Below are positions 37,250 through 50,300 of a stretch of 64,000 bases of DNA, in pieces. The notes under the pieces are model-generated. The model was not told the origin of the DNA. It saw only the letters and a list, made by a program, of their open reading frames with translations, and did not search any database. Each line of letters begins with the position of its first letter. Position 1 is the stretch's first letter. Position numbers and translations under genes: made by a program. The stretch comes from Pachypanchax playfairii (taxonomy: Eukaryota; Chordata; Actinopteri; Cyprinodontiformes; Aplocheilidae): contig SSNP01000192.1 in NCBI GenBank assembly GCA_006937955.1, positions 62,001 to 126,000 of the forward strand, given 5' to 3'.

Positions 37250-40200
37250 ATGACCACCCAGGGGAAGGAGTCTTGGGGGCGTGGCCTGTCCTCTCTGTTT
37301 CCATGCTGCTTCAAACAAAACGACCAAGCACAAGTCATCACCCCAGCGATAGAGCTGATGCCCGTCCAGCCAATGCCCCCCCTCCAGGAGCTGAACACCA
37401 AGTTCACCAAGCTGGTGGTACGTTCAAAACCACCTTCCATGTTTTACTCAGAAACAATCAGAGAATCATCTCAGTCTTTCCGTCTCTTCTTCAGGATGAA
37501 CTGGAGCTTTCAGAGGCGCACAGAGCAGCAATGTTCGCTCTGCCACCAGAGAAGAAGTGGCAACTTTACTGCAGTAAGAAAATGGTAAGAACGTCCTCAG
37601 GAGCTGCTCTCAGTGTCCCATGTTCAATAACACACCTGCAGTGCAGGTAACACAAGCTGTTTTCACTCTGAGAGCTAAAATACAAGATGAACTCTCATCA
37701 CGTGGTCTCCTCAGCATCAGGACGGGTTACAGCTTGAAATGCAGGAACCAAAAGACGTAAAGAAAAGAGATGAGAGACACGAGACAACACATGTGTAAAT
37801 AGATTCTGATGTTTAATAAAAGTCACATCTGTTTGTCTCTCAGGACGCAGGTGAGAAAGGAGCGACCAGTTGGCCTGAGTTTTACATCGACCAGATCAAC
37901 TCCATGGCTGCTGTAGGTGAAGAAGAATCAACATTTTAAACCCTATAACAGATAAATCTGATGAACTCCATCAGCTGTTTAGAAATATCATGTTAAAACA
38001 CGGAGTCAGTGGCTTTAAAATGTGTTTAATCTGAATAGAGATGCTGATTGTCTCCAGCTGATTAAAGCTCTCGCTCCTCAGAGGAAGACTCTCTTGGCGA
38101 TAGAAGAAGAAGATCAAAGCAGGCAGAAGATCATAGATGGTCTGAAAACAGCTCTACGAACTCAGCCAATAAGGTGCATGTTGTCAGTCACACAGCTGAT
38201 TGTTCCTCTGAACCTCAGAGAGCTGCAGGATAATGTTACTTCATCTCCTGCAGCTTCGTGTCACGGTTCATCGAGTTGGACGGTCTCTCCTGCATCCTGA
38301 ACTTCCTCAAGTCCATGGACTATGAGACATCTGAGTCTCAGATCCACACGTCCCTGATTGGCTGCCTCAAGGCGCTGATGAACAGCTCTCAGGGCAGAAC
38401 TCATGTGTTAGGACACTGTGAGAGCATCAACATCATCGCACAAAGTCTCGCCACCGAAAACATCAAAACTAAGGTGTGTAGCTGCAACTCGACTCCCTAA
38501 AGTCCCCCTGAGTTCCTTTTAAAGGTGCTCTTTAATAAAATGTATTAGAAAGCAACCTGAGGGTGTGGTTTACTGTGCGTCAGCACCAGAGATTAATTCA
38601 ATCCCAGTATTATAAATCTGAGTCTGTCAGTCATTTCTGAAGCTTGTTATGGCGAGTGGAAGCTGTGAAACAAACTGGAACTACCTGCCGTCAGGTGAAT
38701 AACTTCCTGCTCTACCTGTAACGGGCGGAGCTCCACCCAACATAACAACACAATCCAGCACTGAAGGTTTTCCTGCTCCACTTGCCAAAACAATGTGTCA
38801 CACATTTCTCAGATAGAGTTCAATGTTTCCAACAACGTGATGTTTACAAGGAAAACTGTTTTTTACTTTTTAAAATAACACAAAGTAAATCAAATAAATC
38901 GTTTCTGTAATATATTAATTTAGTGTTTATGATAGTTATTTACCATCAACCTGCTGGAGACTGCAGATGAACATTAGTCTCAATCTGTCATATTTCCATG
39001 ATCTACTCAGATTATTCTAATTAATCCTGATTGTCTCTTCTTGTTCCATGTGTCAGTGAAACAGAAAACATCATTATAAACAAGATGTTTTTTCCTGCAG
39101 TTGCTCAACAAACAACAAGTTGAAGCTTCTTGAACCTGGAAGTTTCTATCTGACTGTAAATATCATGTGATTTCTGTTTCAATGAGCTCAAACATGAAAC
39201 AAAAACATTTGAGATCAGAATTCTTTCAGTTCCAAAACAAACAAGAACCCACAGGGAATTTAAAACACGTGTCTGAGAGTTTTACTTAAAACCTGGTACC
39301 AAAACAAGTTTTAGTTCATTTTTTAAAAATCTGCCGTTTTCAGTCTGAATGACGTCCGTCCTGTTCGGTTACGAGAATAATTTGAAGGGAAAGTGAAATA
39401 CTGAAGGTCTGTGAATCGATTGTTGTTCATCTGATCAAACTGTGAAACAAAGTCCGACATCAGGGAGAACCTGTCAGAAGATCAAACAGCAAGCAGCTGA
39501 AGTTTAACTCACACCTGAGTTCTCTCTTACAGGTGGAGTGGAGGATGTGTAGAACATCTGATGTTTCTTCATCTTTCTGTATCCTCAGGTGGCAGTTTTA
39601 GAGATCCTTGGTGCCGTGTGTCTGGTACCAAGTGGCCATAAGAAGGTTCTGGAGGCCATGCTGCACTACCAGAACTTTGCCTCAGAGAGAACTCGATTCC
39701 AGGTCTGCAGATGTTTTCTGTCTTCTTCTCTAACCGTTAGCAGAGTCTTCATGAGCTTCAGGAAGTCCACATGAAGTTTCATGATGCATTTAGTTTGTTT
39801 AGTTACTGGAACGTGTTCACGCGTGTGTTTGAGCAGCTGTGAACTCCTGAAGATCAAAGTTCAGATTAACAGACATCACACAGTGATTCAGTGCACTGCT
39901 CAAGGACACTACAGCTGTGACTGAGTTTGGACACAGTCAATCATCTAAAGTCCAGCCCATGTCAGAAGACTGTTACTTCTGTTTGATTATTGGATGTAAG
40001 ACATTCATGCAGCCATGTTAACCTGCTGCAGGTATCTGCACAGGTGGTATCAGCTTCAGGATGTAACCTTTACCTTTCAAAGTAAAGGTACATATACCAA
40101 TGGATTCATCAATTTAACATGGAACAGACGAGTGATCTATAGATTTTTATCTTTCTGTGTTCTGTGTGCAGAACCTGATGACAGACTTGGACCGATCCAC

Positions 40201-43200
40201 CGGCCGCTACAGAGATGAAGTCAGTTTGAAAACCGCCATCATGGGCTTCATAAACGCTTTGCTCAGCCAGGGAGCAGGACAGGTGAACATCTGATTACTG
40301 GTGATGTTTCACCTGATTAATGAAGAAAATCTAAATTAAATTCTTTGTACATGTATCTTCAGGGGAACATGGAGTTCCGGATCCATTTACGCTACGAGTT
40401 TCTGATGTTGGGCATTCAGCCAATCATTGAAAAGCTGCGCTCTCATGAAAACTCCACCCTGGACAAGTAAATCAGATGGTCACTTCCTGAACTATTTAAA
40501 TCTAGTGCTTTGGCTTTAACTTGGTGTCTTTCAGGCATCTGGACTTCTTTGAGATGTTGAGGAATGAAGATGAGCATCAGATGTCCAAACGCTTTGATGC
40601 TGTAAGAAACTTAATTTCTTTTTTTATTTGATTTGAATTTCTTATTTTTTTAAAGATTTTAGGTAGAAATAAACATGAAATATGTACAAACTCTGGATGT
40701 AATTGTCTAAAGGATTAAACTCTCCCTTCACTGAAATGATTTTCAGTGTTTGAGTAGATGTCAGTGTCTCCTGTATCTGATCTTCAGGTCCATGTTGACA
40801 CTAAAAGTGCGAGTCAGATGTTTGATCTAATCAGAAAGAAAGTGAGCCACACTGAAGCGTACCCTCACCTGCTGTCTGTACTGCAGCACTGCCTCATGTT
40901 TCCATGTAAGACCTCACCTTCATCACACTCTTCTTCCTCTGTGAGCAGCATCTTCTCAGTATGTCGTCTCGTTTGTATCTCAGATAAGAAGAACAACAGG
41001 AACATGTTTAAGTACTGGTTGTTGTTGGACCGGATCATCCAGCAGCTGGTTCTGCAGACAGATAAAGGCGAGAACCCCGACGTCGCTCCGCTGGAGGACT
41101 TCAACGTCAAAAACATTCTCCACCTGTAAGTTCAAACACGGCATGATGGCTGTCCGCAGCTTTCAGGAATGTTTTACCAGTAAAAACACAACAGACCAAC
41201 TTCACCTGGACTGTACCTGAACTTCACCTGGACCGTACCTGAACTTCACCTGGACCGTACCTGAACTTCACCTGGACCGTACCTGAACTTCACCTGGACC
41301 GTACCTGAACTTCACCTGAACCGTACCGGAACTTCACCTGGACCGTACCTGAACTTCACCTGAACTGTACCGGAACTTCACCTGGACCGTACCTGAACTT
41401 CACCTGGACCGTACCGGAACTTCACCTGGACCGTACCTGAACTTCACCTGGACCGTACCTGAACTTCACCTGGACCGTACCTGAACTTCACCTGGACCGT
41501 ACCTGAACTTCACCTGGACCGTACCTGAACTTCACCTGAACTGTACCGGAACTTCACCTGGACCGTACCTGAACTTAACCTGGACCGTACCTGAACTTCA
41601 CCTGGACCGTACCTGAACTTCACCTGGACCGTACCTGAACTTCACCTGGACCGTACCTGAACTTAACTTGGACCGTACCTGAACTTCACCTGGACCGTAC
41701 CTGAACTTCACCTGGACCGTACCTGAACTTCACCTGGACCGTACCTGAACTTCACCTGGACCGTACCTGAACTTAACTTGGACCGTACCTGAACTTCACC
41801 TGAACTGTACCGGAACTTCACCTGGACCGTACCTGAACTTAACTTGGACCATACCTGAACTTAACCTGGACCGTACCTGAACTTAACTTGGACCGTACCT
41901 GAACTTAACCTGGACCGTACCTGAACTTAACTTGGACCGTACCTGAACTTAACCTGGAATCGTACCTGAACTTAACCTGGACCGTACCTGAACTTAACCT
42001 GGACCGTACCTGAACTTAACTTGGACCGTACCTGAACTTAACTTGGACCGTACCTGAACTTAACTTGGACCGTACCTGAACTTAACCTGGACCGTACCTG
42101 AACTTAACCTGGACCGTACCTGAACTTCACCTGGACCGTACCTGAACTTAACTTGGACCGTACCTGAACTTAACCTGGACCGTACCTGAACTTAACCTGG
42201 ACCGTACCTGAACTTCACCTGGACCGTACCTGAACTTAACCTGGACCGTACCTGAACTTCACCTGGACTGTACCTGAGTCTGTAACTGTGTCTTTGTCTT
42301 TGTAGGCTGGTGAAAGAAAATGAGGTGAAACAATGGAAAGAAGAAGCAGCTGAAATGAGAAAAGGTAAATTTACACACTCACATGTGGAAACTGAAACAT
42401 GTTGGTCAGTTAAACACACCAGGTGTTTACCTGCATGTTTTACATGAACTCACCTGAAACAGCTGATAATCGTTCTGTATCAGTTTTAATAAAATCCAAA
42501 CACCTGAAGCAGCTCTAAAGACTCAGATCCTGTTGGTTGAGGTTCCACCTTCTTGTTCTCTCAGAGCATCAGAAGCTGCAGCAGCGCCTGGAGAAGAAGG
42601 AGAGAGAGTGTGAAGCCAAGAACAAAGAGAAGGAAGAAATGATGGAGACACTAAACAAGATGAAGGACAAACTGAAACGAGACAGCAATGAGCTGAAACA
42701 AACTAAACGACAAGTGGAAGAACTGTCTGCACGTCTGCAGCAGCTCAGTGCCGTACGTTTCACACCAGACATTCAGAACTGTGATGTAACACAGGAAACA
42801 TCTGTATCTTCTCTTCATGTCCACATGTGGATGAAACATCTGTTGTCTCTTTTGTTAGAACTCCAGTGTTCCAGGAGGACCTCCCCTAACATCTAGTGGT
42901 TTTGTTCCTCCTGGTCCCAACTCCTCCATCACCACACCTGCTCCACCACCTCCTCCAGGAGGCCCTCCAGCTTTTGGAATGGCTCCTCCTCCTCCTCCAC
43001 CTCCTCCTCCAGGAGCTCCTTTACTAACAGCAGAGAAGAAGAAAAACATTCCGCAGCCGTCCAACCCTCTGAAGTCCTTCAACTGGAGCAAACTGCAAGA
43101 GGTGAACGCAGCGCGTCCTGCTAGTGATTGTTTAGATTGTTACACATAAACAAAATGATGTCAGGAAGCAGAAACTTTAACCAACAAACTGCAGGCTGCA

Positions 43201-43462
43201 AGCTCCGCCCACATCATCATGATGTCATGTGTTGGACTCTGAAGGCTTGTGACCTCAGCACATCATGTTGTTTATTTATTTGTTTGTTTCAGACAAAGAT
43301 AGAAGGAACCATCTGGAAACAAATCGATGATCAGGAGATATTCAAACTTCTGGATCTGGAGGAGTTTCAGAAAACCTTCTCAGCTTACCAGCGTGCAACA
43401 GTAACACAACAAGAAACACAACCTGTCAGCTGTGTATGTTTGTGACACAACAGTGAAAGATA

Positions 43463-43534
<72 letters not shown>

Positions 43535-44283
43535 AGAAGGAAACTGCTGGGGAACAATCTGTCAGGAAAATGAAGGAGTTGTCGGTGATTGATGGCCGTC
43601 GAGCTCAGAACTGTAACATCCTCCTGTCACGGTCAGTTTCTAAAGCTGGTTTAGAGTCTGTGGAGGTCTTTGTGAGTCTGTGGGGTCTTTGTGAGTCTGT
43701 GGGGGTCTTTGTGAGTCTGTGGGGGTCTTTGTGTTCGTGTTCTATTGTCTCTTCACACCCAGCTGGAACAGGTTAATCTCTGTTTGATAAAGGTTTTAAT
43801 CCAGGTTTAATCCCAAGGCTCATGTGATGCTCTGGATTACAGATTAGTGGAACTTTAAACACTTTCTGATCTGAGAGTGAATGTTGGAGTTTCTGTGTTG
43901 CAGCCTGAAGATGACGAATGAGGAGATCTGCAATGCTATTCTCACCATGGACGAACATGAGGAGCTACCTAAGGACATGCTGGAGCAGGTGGGACAGAGA
44001 CACGAGCTGGAGGAGAAACATCAAGTCCTTCATGCTGATAAATGTTCATGTTGTATTTGATTTCAATCAATTTTCTAAATCTGTTTTTAGCTTCTGAAAT
44101 TTGTTCCTGAGAAAAGTGACATTGAACTTTTAGAAGAACATAAACACGAGCTGGACCGCATGGCTAAAGCAGACCGCTTCCTGTATGACATGAGCAGGTA
44201 CACAACAACACACACACCTGCTCTGTCTTCAGACCCGCCTGTTTACAAGTTGTGTTCACTAGATGTAGATACAGAGTGGGACC

Positions 44284-44323
<40 letters not shown>

Positions 44324-47300
44324 GTTCTGTTCTCTTTCTGCCTGATCAGAATCAACCACTACCAACAGAGACTGCAAGCTCTCCACTTCAAGAAGAAGTT
44401 TACTGACCGAGTGTCTGAGGTCCAACCCAAAATCACAGGTACGATTTCAGCCCAAGAAGTCTATAATCCATCTGATCTACATTCCTCCTCATGCTCATCC
44501 TCTTCTGTCTGCTCTCAGCTCTCAGTCTGGCTTCTGAAGAGGTGGTCCAGAGTCTGGCACTTCGTCAGCTCCTCCAGGTGGTCCTGGCCTTCGGAAACTA
44601 CATGAACAAGGGACAACGAGGAAATGCTTATGGATTCAAAGTGTCCAGCCTCAACAAGATGGTTGACACCAAGTCCAGCAATGACAGGTACAGTTCACCC
44701 TTTAGTAGGTTTAGGTAATCTGTCTGTAGGTACGGTTCACCTGTTGGGTTCACCTGTCTGTAGGTTGGGTTCACCTGTCTGTAGGTACGGTTCACCTGTC
44801 TGTAGGTTGGGTTCACCTGTCTGTAGGTACGGTTCACCTGTCAGTAGGTATGGTTCACCTGTCTGTAGGTTGGGTTCACCTGTCTGTAGGTACGGTTCAC
44901 CTGTCTGTAGGTTGGGTTCACCTGTCTGTAGGTACGGTTCACCTGTCTGTAGGTAGGGTTCACCTGTCTGTAGGTACGGTTCACCTGTCTGTAGGTTGGG
45001 TTCACCTGTCTGTAGGTACAGTTCACCTGTCTGTAGGTTGGGTTCACCTGTCAGTAGGTACGGTTCACCTGTCTGTAGGTACGGTTCACCTGTCTGTCGG
45101 TTGGGTTCACCTGTCTGTAGGTTGGGTTCACCTGTCAGTAGGTACGGTTCACCTGTCTGTAGGTACGGTTCACCTGTCTGTAGGTACGGTTCACCTGTCT
45201 GTAGGTACGGTTCACCTGTCTGTAGGTTGGGTTCACCTGTCTTTAGGTTGGGTTCACCTGTCTGTAGGTACGGTTCACCTGTCTGTAGGTACGGTTCACC
45301 TGTCTGTAGGTACGGTTCACCTGTCTGTAGGTACGGTTCACCTGTCTGTAGGTTGGGTTCACCTGTCTGTAGGTACGGTTCACCTGTCTGTAGGTACGGT
45401 TCACCTGTCTGTAGGTACGGTTCACCTGTCTGTAGGTTGGGTTCACCTGTCTTTAGGTTGGGTTCACCTGTCTGTAGGTACGGTTCACCTGTCTGTAGGT
45501 TGGGTTCACCTGTCAGTAGGTACGGTTCACCTGTCTGTAGGTACGGTTCACCTGTCTGTAGGTACGGTTCACCTGTCTGTAGGTTGGGTTCACCTGTCTT
45601 TAGGTTGGGTTCACCTGTCTGTAGGTACGGTTCACCTGTCTGTAGGTACGGTTCACCTGTCTGTAGGTACGGTTCACCTGTCTGTAGGTTGGGTTCACCT
45701 GTCAGTAGGTACGGTTCACCTGTCTGTAGGTACGGTTCACCTGTCTGTAGGTTGGGTTCACCTGTCAGTAGGTACGGTTCACCTGTCTGTAGGTACGGTT
45801 CACCTGTCTGTAGGTACGGTTCACCTGTCTGTAGGTTGGGTTCACCTGTCTGTAGGTACGGTTCACCTGTCTGTAGGTACGGTTCACCTGTCTGTAGGTA
45901 CGGTTCACCTGTCTGTAGGTACGGTTCACCTGTCTGTAGGTTGGGTTCACCTGTCTGTAGGTACGGTTCACCTGTCTGTAGGTTGGGTTCACCTGCCGTA
46001 GGTACGGTTCACCTGTCTGTAGGTACGGTTCACCTGTCTGTAGGTTGGGTTCACCTGTCTGTAGGTACGGTTCACCTGTCGGTAGGTAGGGTTCACCTGT
46101 CAGTAGGTACGGTTCACCTGTCTGTAGGTTGGGTTCACCTGTCAGTAGGTACGGTTCACCTGTCTGTAGGTACGGTTCACCTGTCTGTAGGTACGGTTCA
46201 CCTGTCTGTAGGTACGGTTCACCTGTCTGTAGGTTTGGTTCACCTGTCTGTAGGTACGGTTCACCTGTCTGTAGGTTGGGTTCACCTGTCTGTAGGTACG
46301 GTTCACCTGTCTGTAGGTACGGTTCACCTGTCTGTAGGTTGGGTTCACCTGTCTGTAGGTACGGTTCACCTGTCTGTAGGTTGGGTTCACCTGTCTGTAG
46401 GTACAGTTCACCTGTCTGTAGGTACGGTTCACCTGTCTGTAGGTTGGGTTCACCTGTCTTTAGGTTGGGTTCACCTGTCTGTAGGTACGGTTCACCTGTC
46501 TGTAGGTACGGTTCACCTGTCTGTAGGTACGGTTCACCTGTCTGTAGGTTGGGTTCACCTGTCTGTAGGTACGGTTCACCTGTCTGTAGGTACGGTTCAC
46601 CTGTCTGTAGGTTGGGTTCACCTGTCTGTAGGTACGGTTCACCTGTCTGTAGGTTGGGTTCACCTGTCTGTAGGTTGGGTTCACCTGTCTGTAGGTTGGG
46701 TTCACCTGTCTGTAGGTACGGTTCACCTGTCTGTAGGTACGGTTCACCTGTCAGTAGGTAAGGTTCACCTGTCTGTAGGTACGGTTCACCTGTCAGTAGG
46801 TATGGTTCACCTGTCTGTAGGTTGGGTTCACCTGTCTGTAGGTACGGTTCACCTGTCTGTAGGTTGGGTTCACCTGTCTGTAGGTACGGTTCACCTGTCT
46901 GTAGGTACGGTTCACCTGTCTGTAGGTACGGTTCACCTGTCTGTAGGTTGGGTTCACCTGTCTGTAGGTACAGTTCACCTGTCTGTAGGTTGGGTTCACC
47001 TGTCTGTAGGTACGGTTCACCTGTCTGTAGGTTGGGTTCACCTGTCTGTAGGTACGGTTCACCTGTCAGTAGGTATGGTTCACCTGTCTGTAGGTTGGGT
47101 TCACCTGTCTTTAGGTTGGGTTCACCTGTCTGTAGGTACGGTTCACCTGTCTGTAGGTACGGTTCACCTGTCTGTAGGTACGGTTCACCTGTCTGTAGGT
47201 ATGGTTCACCTGTCTGTAGGTTGGGTTCACCTGTCTGTAGGTACGGTTCACCTGTCTGTAGGTTGGGTTCACCTGTCTGTAGGTACGGTTCACCTGTCTG

Positions 47301-50300
47301 TAGGTACGGTTCACCTGTCTGTAGGTACGGTTCACCTGTCTGTAGGTACGGTTCACCTGTCTGTAGGTACGGTTCACCTGTCTGTAGGTGGGGTTCACCT
47401 GTCTGTAGGTACGGTTCACCTGTCAGTAGGTTTGGTTCACCTGTCTGTAGGTACGGTTCACCTGTCAGTAGGTACGGTTCACCTGTCTGTAGGTTGGGTT
47501 CACCTGTCAGTAGGTACGGTTCACCTGTCTGTAGGTACGGGTCACCTGTCTGTAGGTACGGTTCACCTGTCTGTAGGTACGGTTCACCTGTCTGTAGGTT
47601 GGGTTCACCTGTCAGTAGGTACGGTTCACCTGTCTGTAGGTACGGTTCACCTGTCTGTAGGTTGGGTTCACCTGTCTGTAGGTTGGGTTCACCTGTCTGT
47701 AGGTTGGGTTCACCTGTCTGTAGGTACAGTTCACCTGTCTGTAGGTTGGGTTCACCTGTCTGTAGGTACGGTTCACCTGTCTGTAGGTATGGTTCTCCTG
47801 TCTGTAGGTTGGGTTCACCTGTCTGTAGGTACGGTTCACCTGTCTGTAGGTATGGTTCACCTGTCTGTAGGTTGGGTTCACCTGTCTGTAGGTACGGTTC
47901 ACCTGTCTGTAGGTTGGGTTCACCTGTCAGTAGGTACGGTTCACCTGTCTGTAGGTACGGTTCACCTGTCTGTAGGTATGGTTCACCTGTCTGTAGGTTG
48001 GGTTCACCTGTCTGTAGGTTGGTTCACCTGTCTGTAGGTTGGGTTCACCTGTCTGTAGGTACGGTTCACCTGTCGGTAGGTACGGTTCACCTGTCTGTAG
48101 GTACGGTTCACCTGTCTGTAGGTTGGGTTCACCTGTCAGTAGGTACGGTTCACCTGTCTGTAGGTTCGGTTCACCTGTCTGTAGGTACAGTTCACCTGTC
48201 TGTAGGTACGGTTCACCTGTCTGTAGGTTGTGTTCACCTGTCTGTAGGTACAGTTCACCTGTCTGTAGGTTGGGTTCACCTGTCTGTAGGTACGGTTCAC
48301 CTGTCTGTAGGTACGGTTCACCTGTCTGTAGGTACGGTTCACCTGTCTGTAGGTTGGGTTCACCTGTCTGTAGGTTGGGTTCACCTGTCTGTAGGTACGG
48401 TTCACCTGTCTGTAGGTTGGGTTCACCTGTCAGTAGGTACGGTTCACCTGTCTGTAGGTACGGTTCACCTGTCTGTAGGTACGGTTCACCTGTCTGTAGG
48501 TTGGGTTCACCTGTCTGTAGGTACGGTTCACCTGTCAGTAGGTATGGTTCACCTGTCTGTAGGTTGGGTTCACCTGTCTGTAGGTACGGTTCACCTGTCT
48601 GTAGGTACGGTTCACCTGTCAGTAGGTAGGGTCACCTGTCTGTAGGTACGGTTCACCTGTCTGTAGTTTGGGTTCACCTGTCTGTAGGTTGGGTTCACCT
48701 GTCTGTAGGTACGGTTCACCTGTCTGTAGGTACGGTTCACCTGTCTGTAGGTACGGTTCACCTGTCTGTAGGTTGGGTTCACCTGTCTGTAGGTTGGGTT
48801 CACCTGTCTGTAGGTACGGTTCACCTGTCTGTAGGTACGGTTCACCTGTCTGTAGGTACGGTTCACCTGGCTGTAGGTACGGTTCACCTGTCTGTAGGTT
48901 GGGTTCACCTGTCGGTAGGTACGGTTCACCTGTCTGTAGGTTGGGGTCACCTGTCTGTAGGTACGGTTCACCTGTCAGTAGGTATGGTTCACCTGTCTGT
49001 AGGTTGGGTTCACCTGTCAGTAGGTACGGTTCACCTGTCTGTAGGTACGGTTCACCTGTCTGTAGGTACGGTTCTCCTGTCTGTAGGTTGGGTTCACCTG
49101 TCTGTAGGTACGGTTCACCTGTCTGTAGGTTGGGTTCACCTGTCTGTAGGTTGGGTTCACCTGTCTGTAGGTACGGTTCACCTGTCTGTAGGTAGGGTTC
49201 ACCTGTCTGTAGGTACGGTTCACCTGTCTGTAGGTTGGGTTCACCTGTCTGTAGGTACAGTTCACCTGTCTGTAGGTTGGGTTCACCTGTCTGTAGGTTG
49301 GGTTCACCTGTCTGTAGGTACGGTTCACCTGTCTGTAGGTACGGTTCACCTGTCTGTAGGTACGGTTCACCTGTCTGTAGGTACGGTTCACCTGTCTGTA
49401 GGTTGGGTTCACCTGTCTGTAGGTTGGGTTCACCTGTCAGTAGGTACGGTTCACCTGTCTGTAGGTACGGTTCACCTGTCTGTAGGTTGGGTTCACCTGT
49501 CAGTAGGTACGGTTCACCTGTCAGTAGGTTTGGTTCACCTGTCTGTAGGTTGGGTTCACCTGTCCGTAGGTACGGTTCACCTGTCTGTAGGTTGGGTTCA
49601 CCTGTCTGTAGGTACGGTTCACCTGTCTGTAGGTACGGTTCACCTGTCTGTAGGTTGGGTTCACCTGTCTGTAGGTACGGTTCACCTGTCAGTAGGTATG
49701 GTTCACCTGTCTGTAGGTTGGTTCACCTGTCTGTAGGTACGGTTCACCTGTCTGTAGGTTGGGTTCACCTGTCTGTAGGTACGGTTCACCTGTCTGTAGG
49801 TACGGTTCACCTGTCAGTAGGTACGGTTCACCTGTCTGTAGGTTGGGTTCACCTGTCTGTAGGTACGGTTCACCTGTCTGTATGTTGGGTTCACCTGTCT
49901 GTAGGTACAGTTCACCTGTCTGTAGGTTGGGTTCACCTGTCAGTAGGTACGGTTCACCTGTCTGTAGGTACGGTTCACCTGTCTGTAGGTACGGTTCACC
50001 TGTCAGTAGGTATGGTTCACCTGTCTGTAGGTTGGGTTCACCTGTCTGTAGGTACGGTTCACCTGTCTGTAGGTTGGGTTCACCTGTCTGTAGGTACGGT
50101 TCACCTGTCAGTAGGTATGGTTCACCTGTCTGTAGGTTGGGTTCACCTGTCTGTAGGTGCGGTTCTCCTGTCTGTAGGTACGGTTCACCTGTCTGTAGGT
50201 ACGGTTCACCTGTCTGTAGGTACGGTTCACCTGTCTGTAGGTTCGGTTCACCTGTCTGTAGGTACGGTTCACCTGTCTGTAGGTTGGTTTCACCTGTCTG

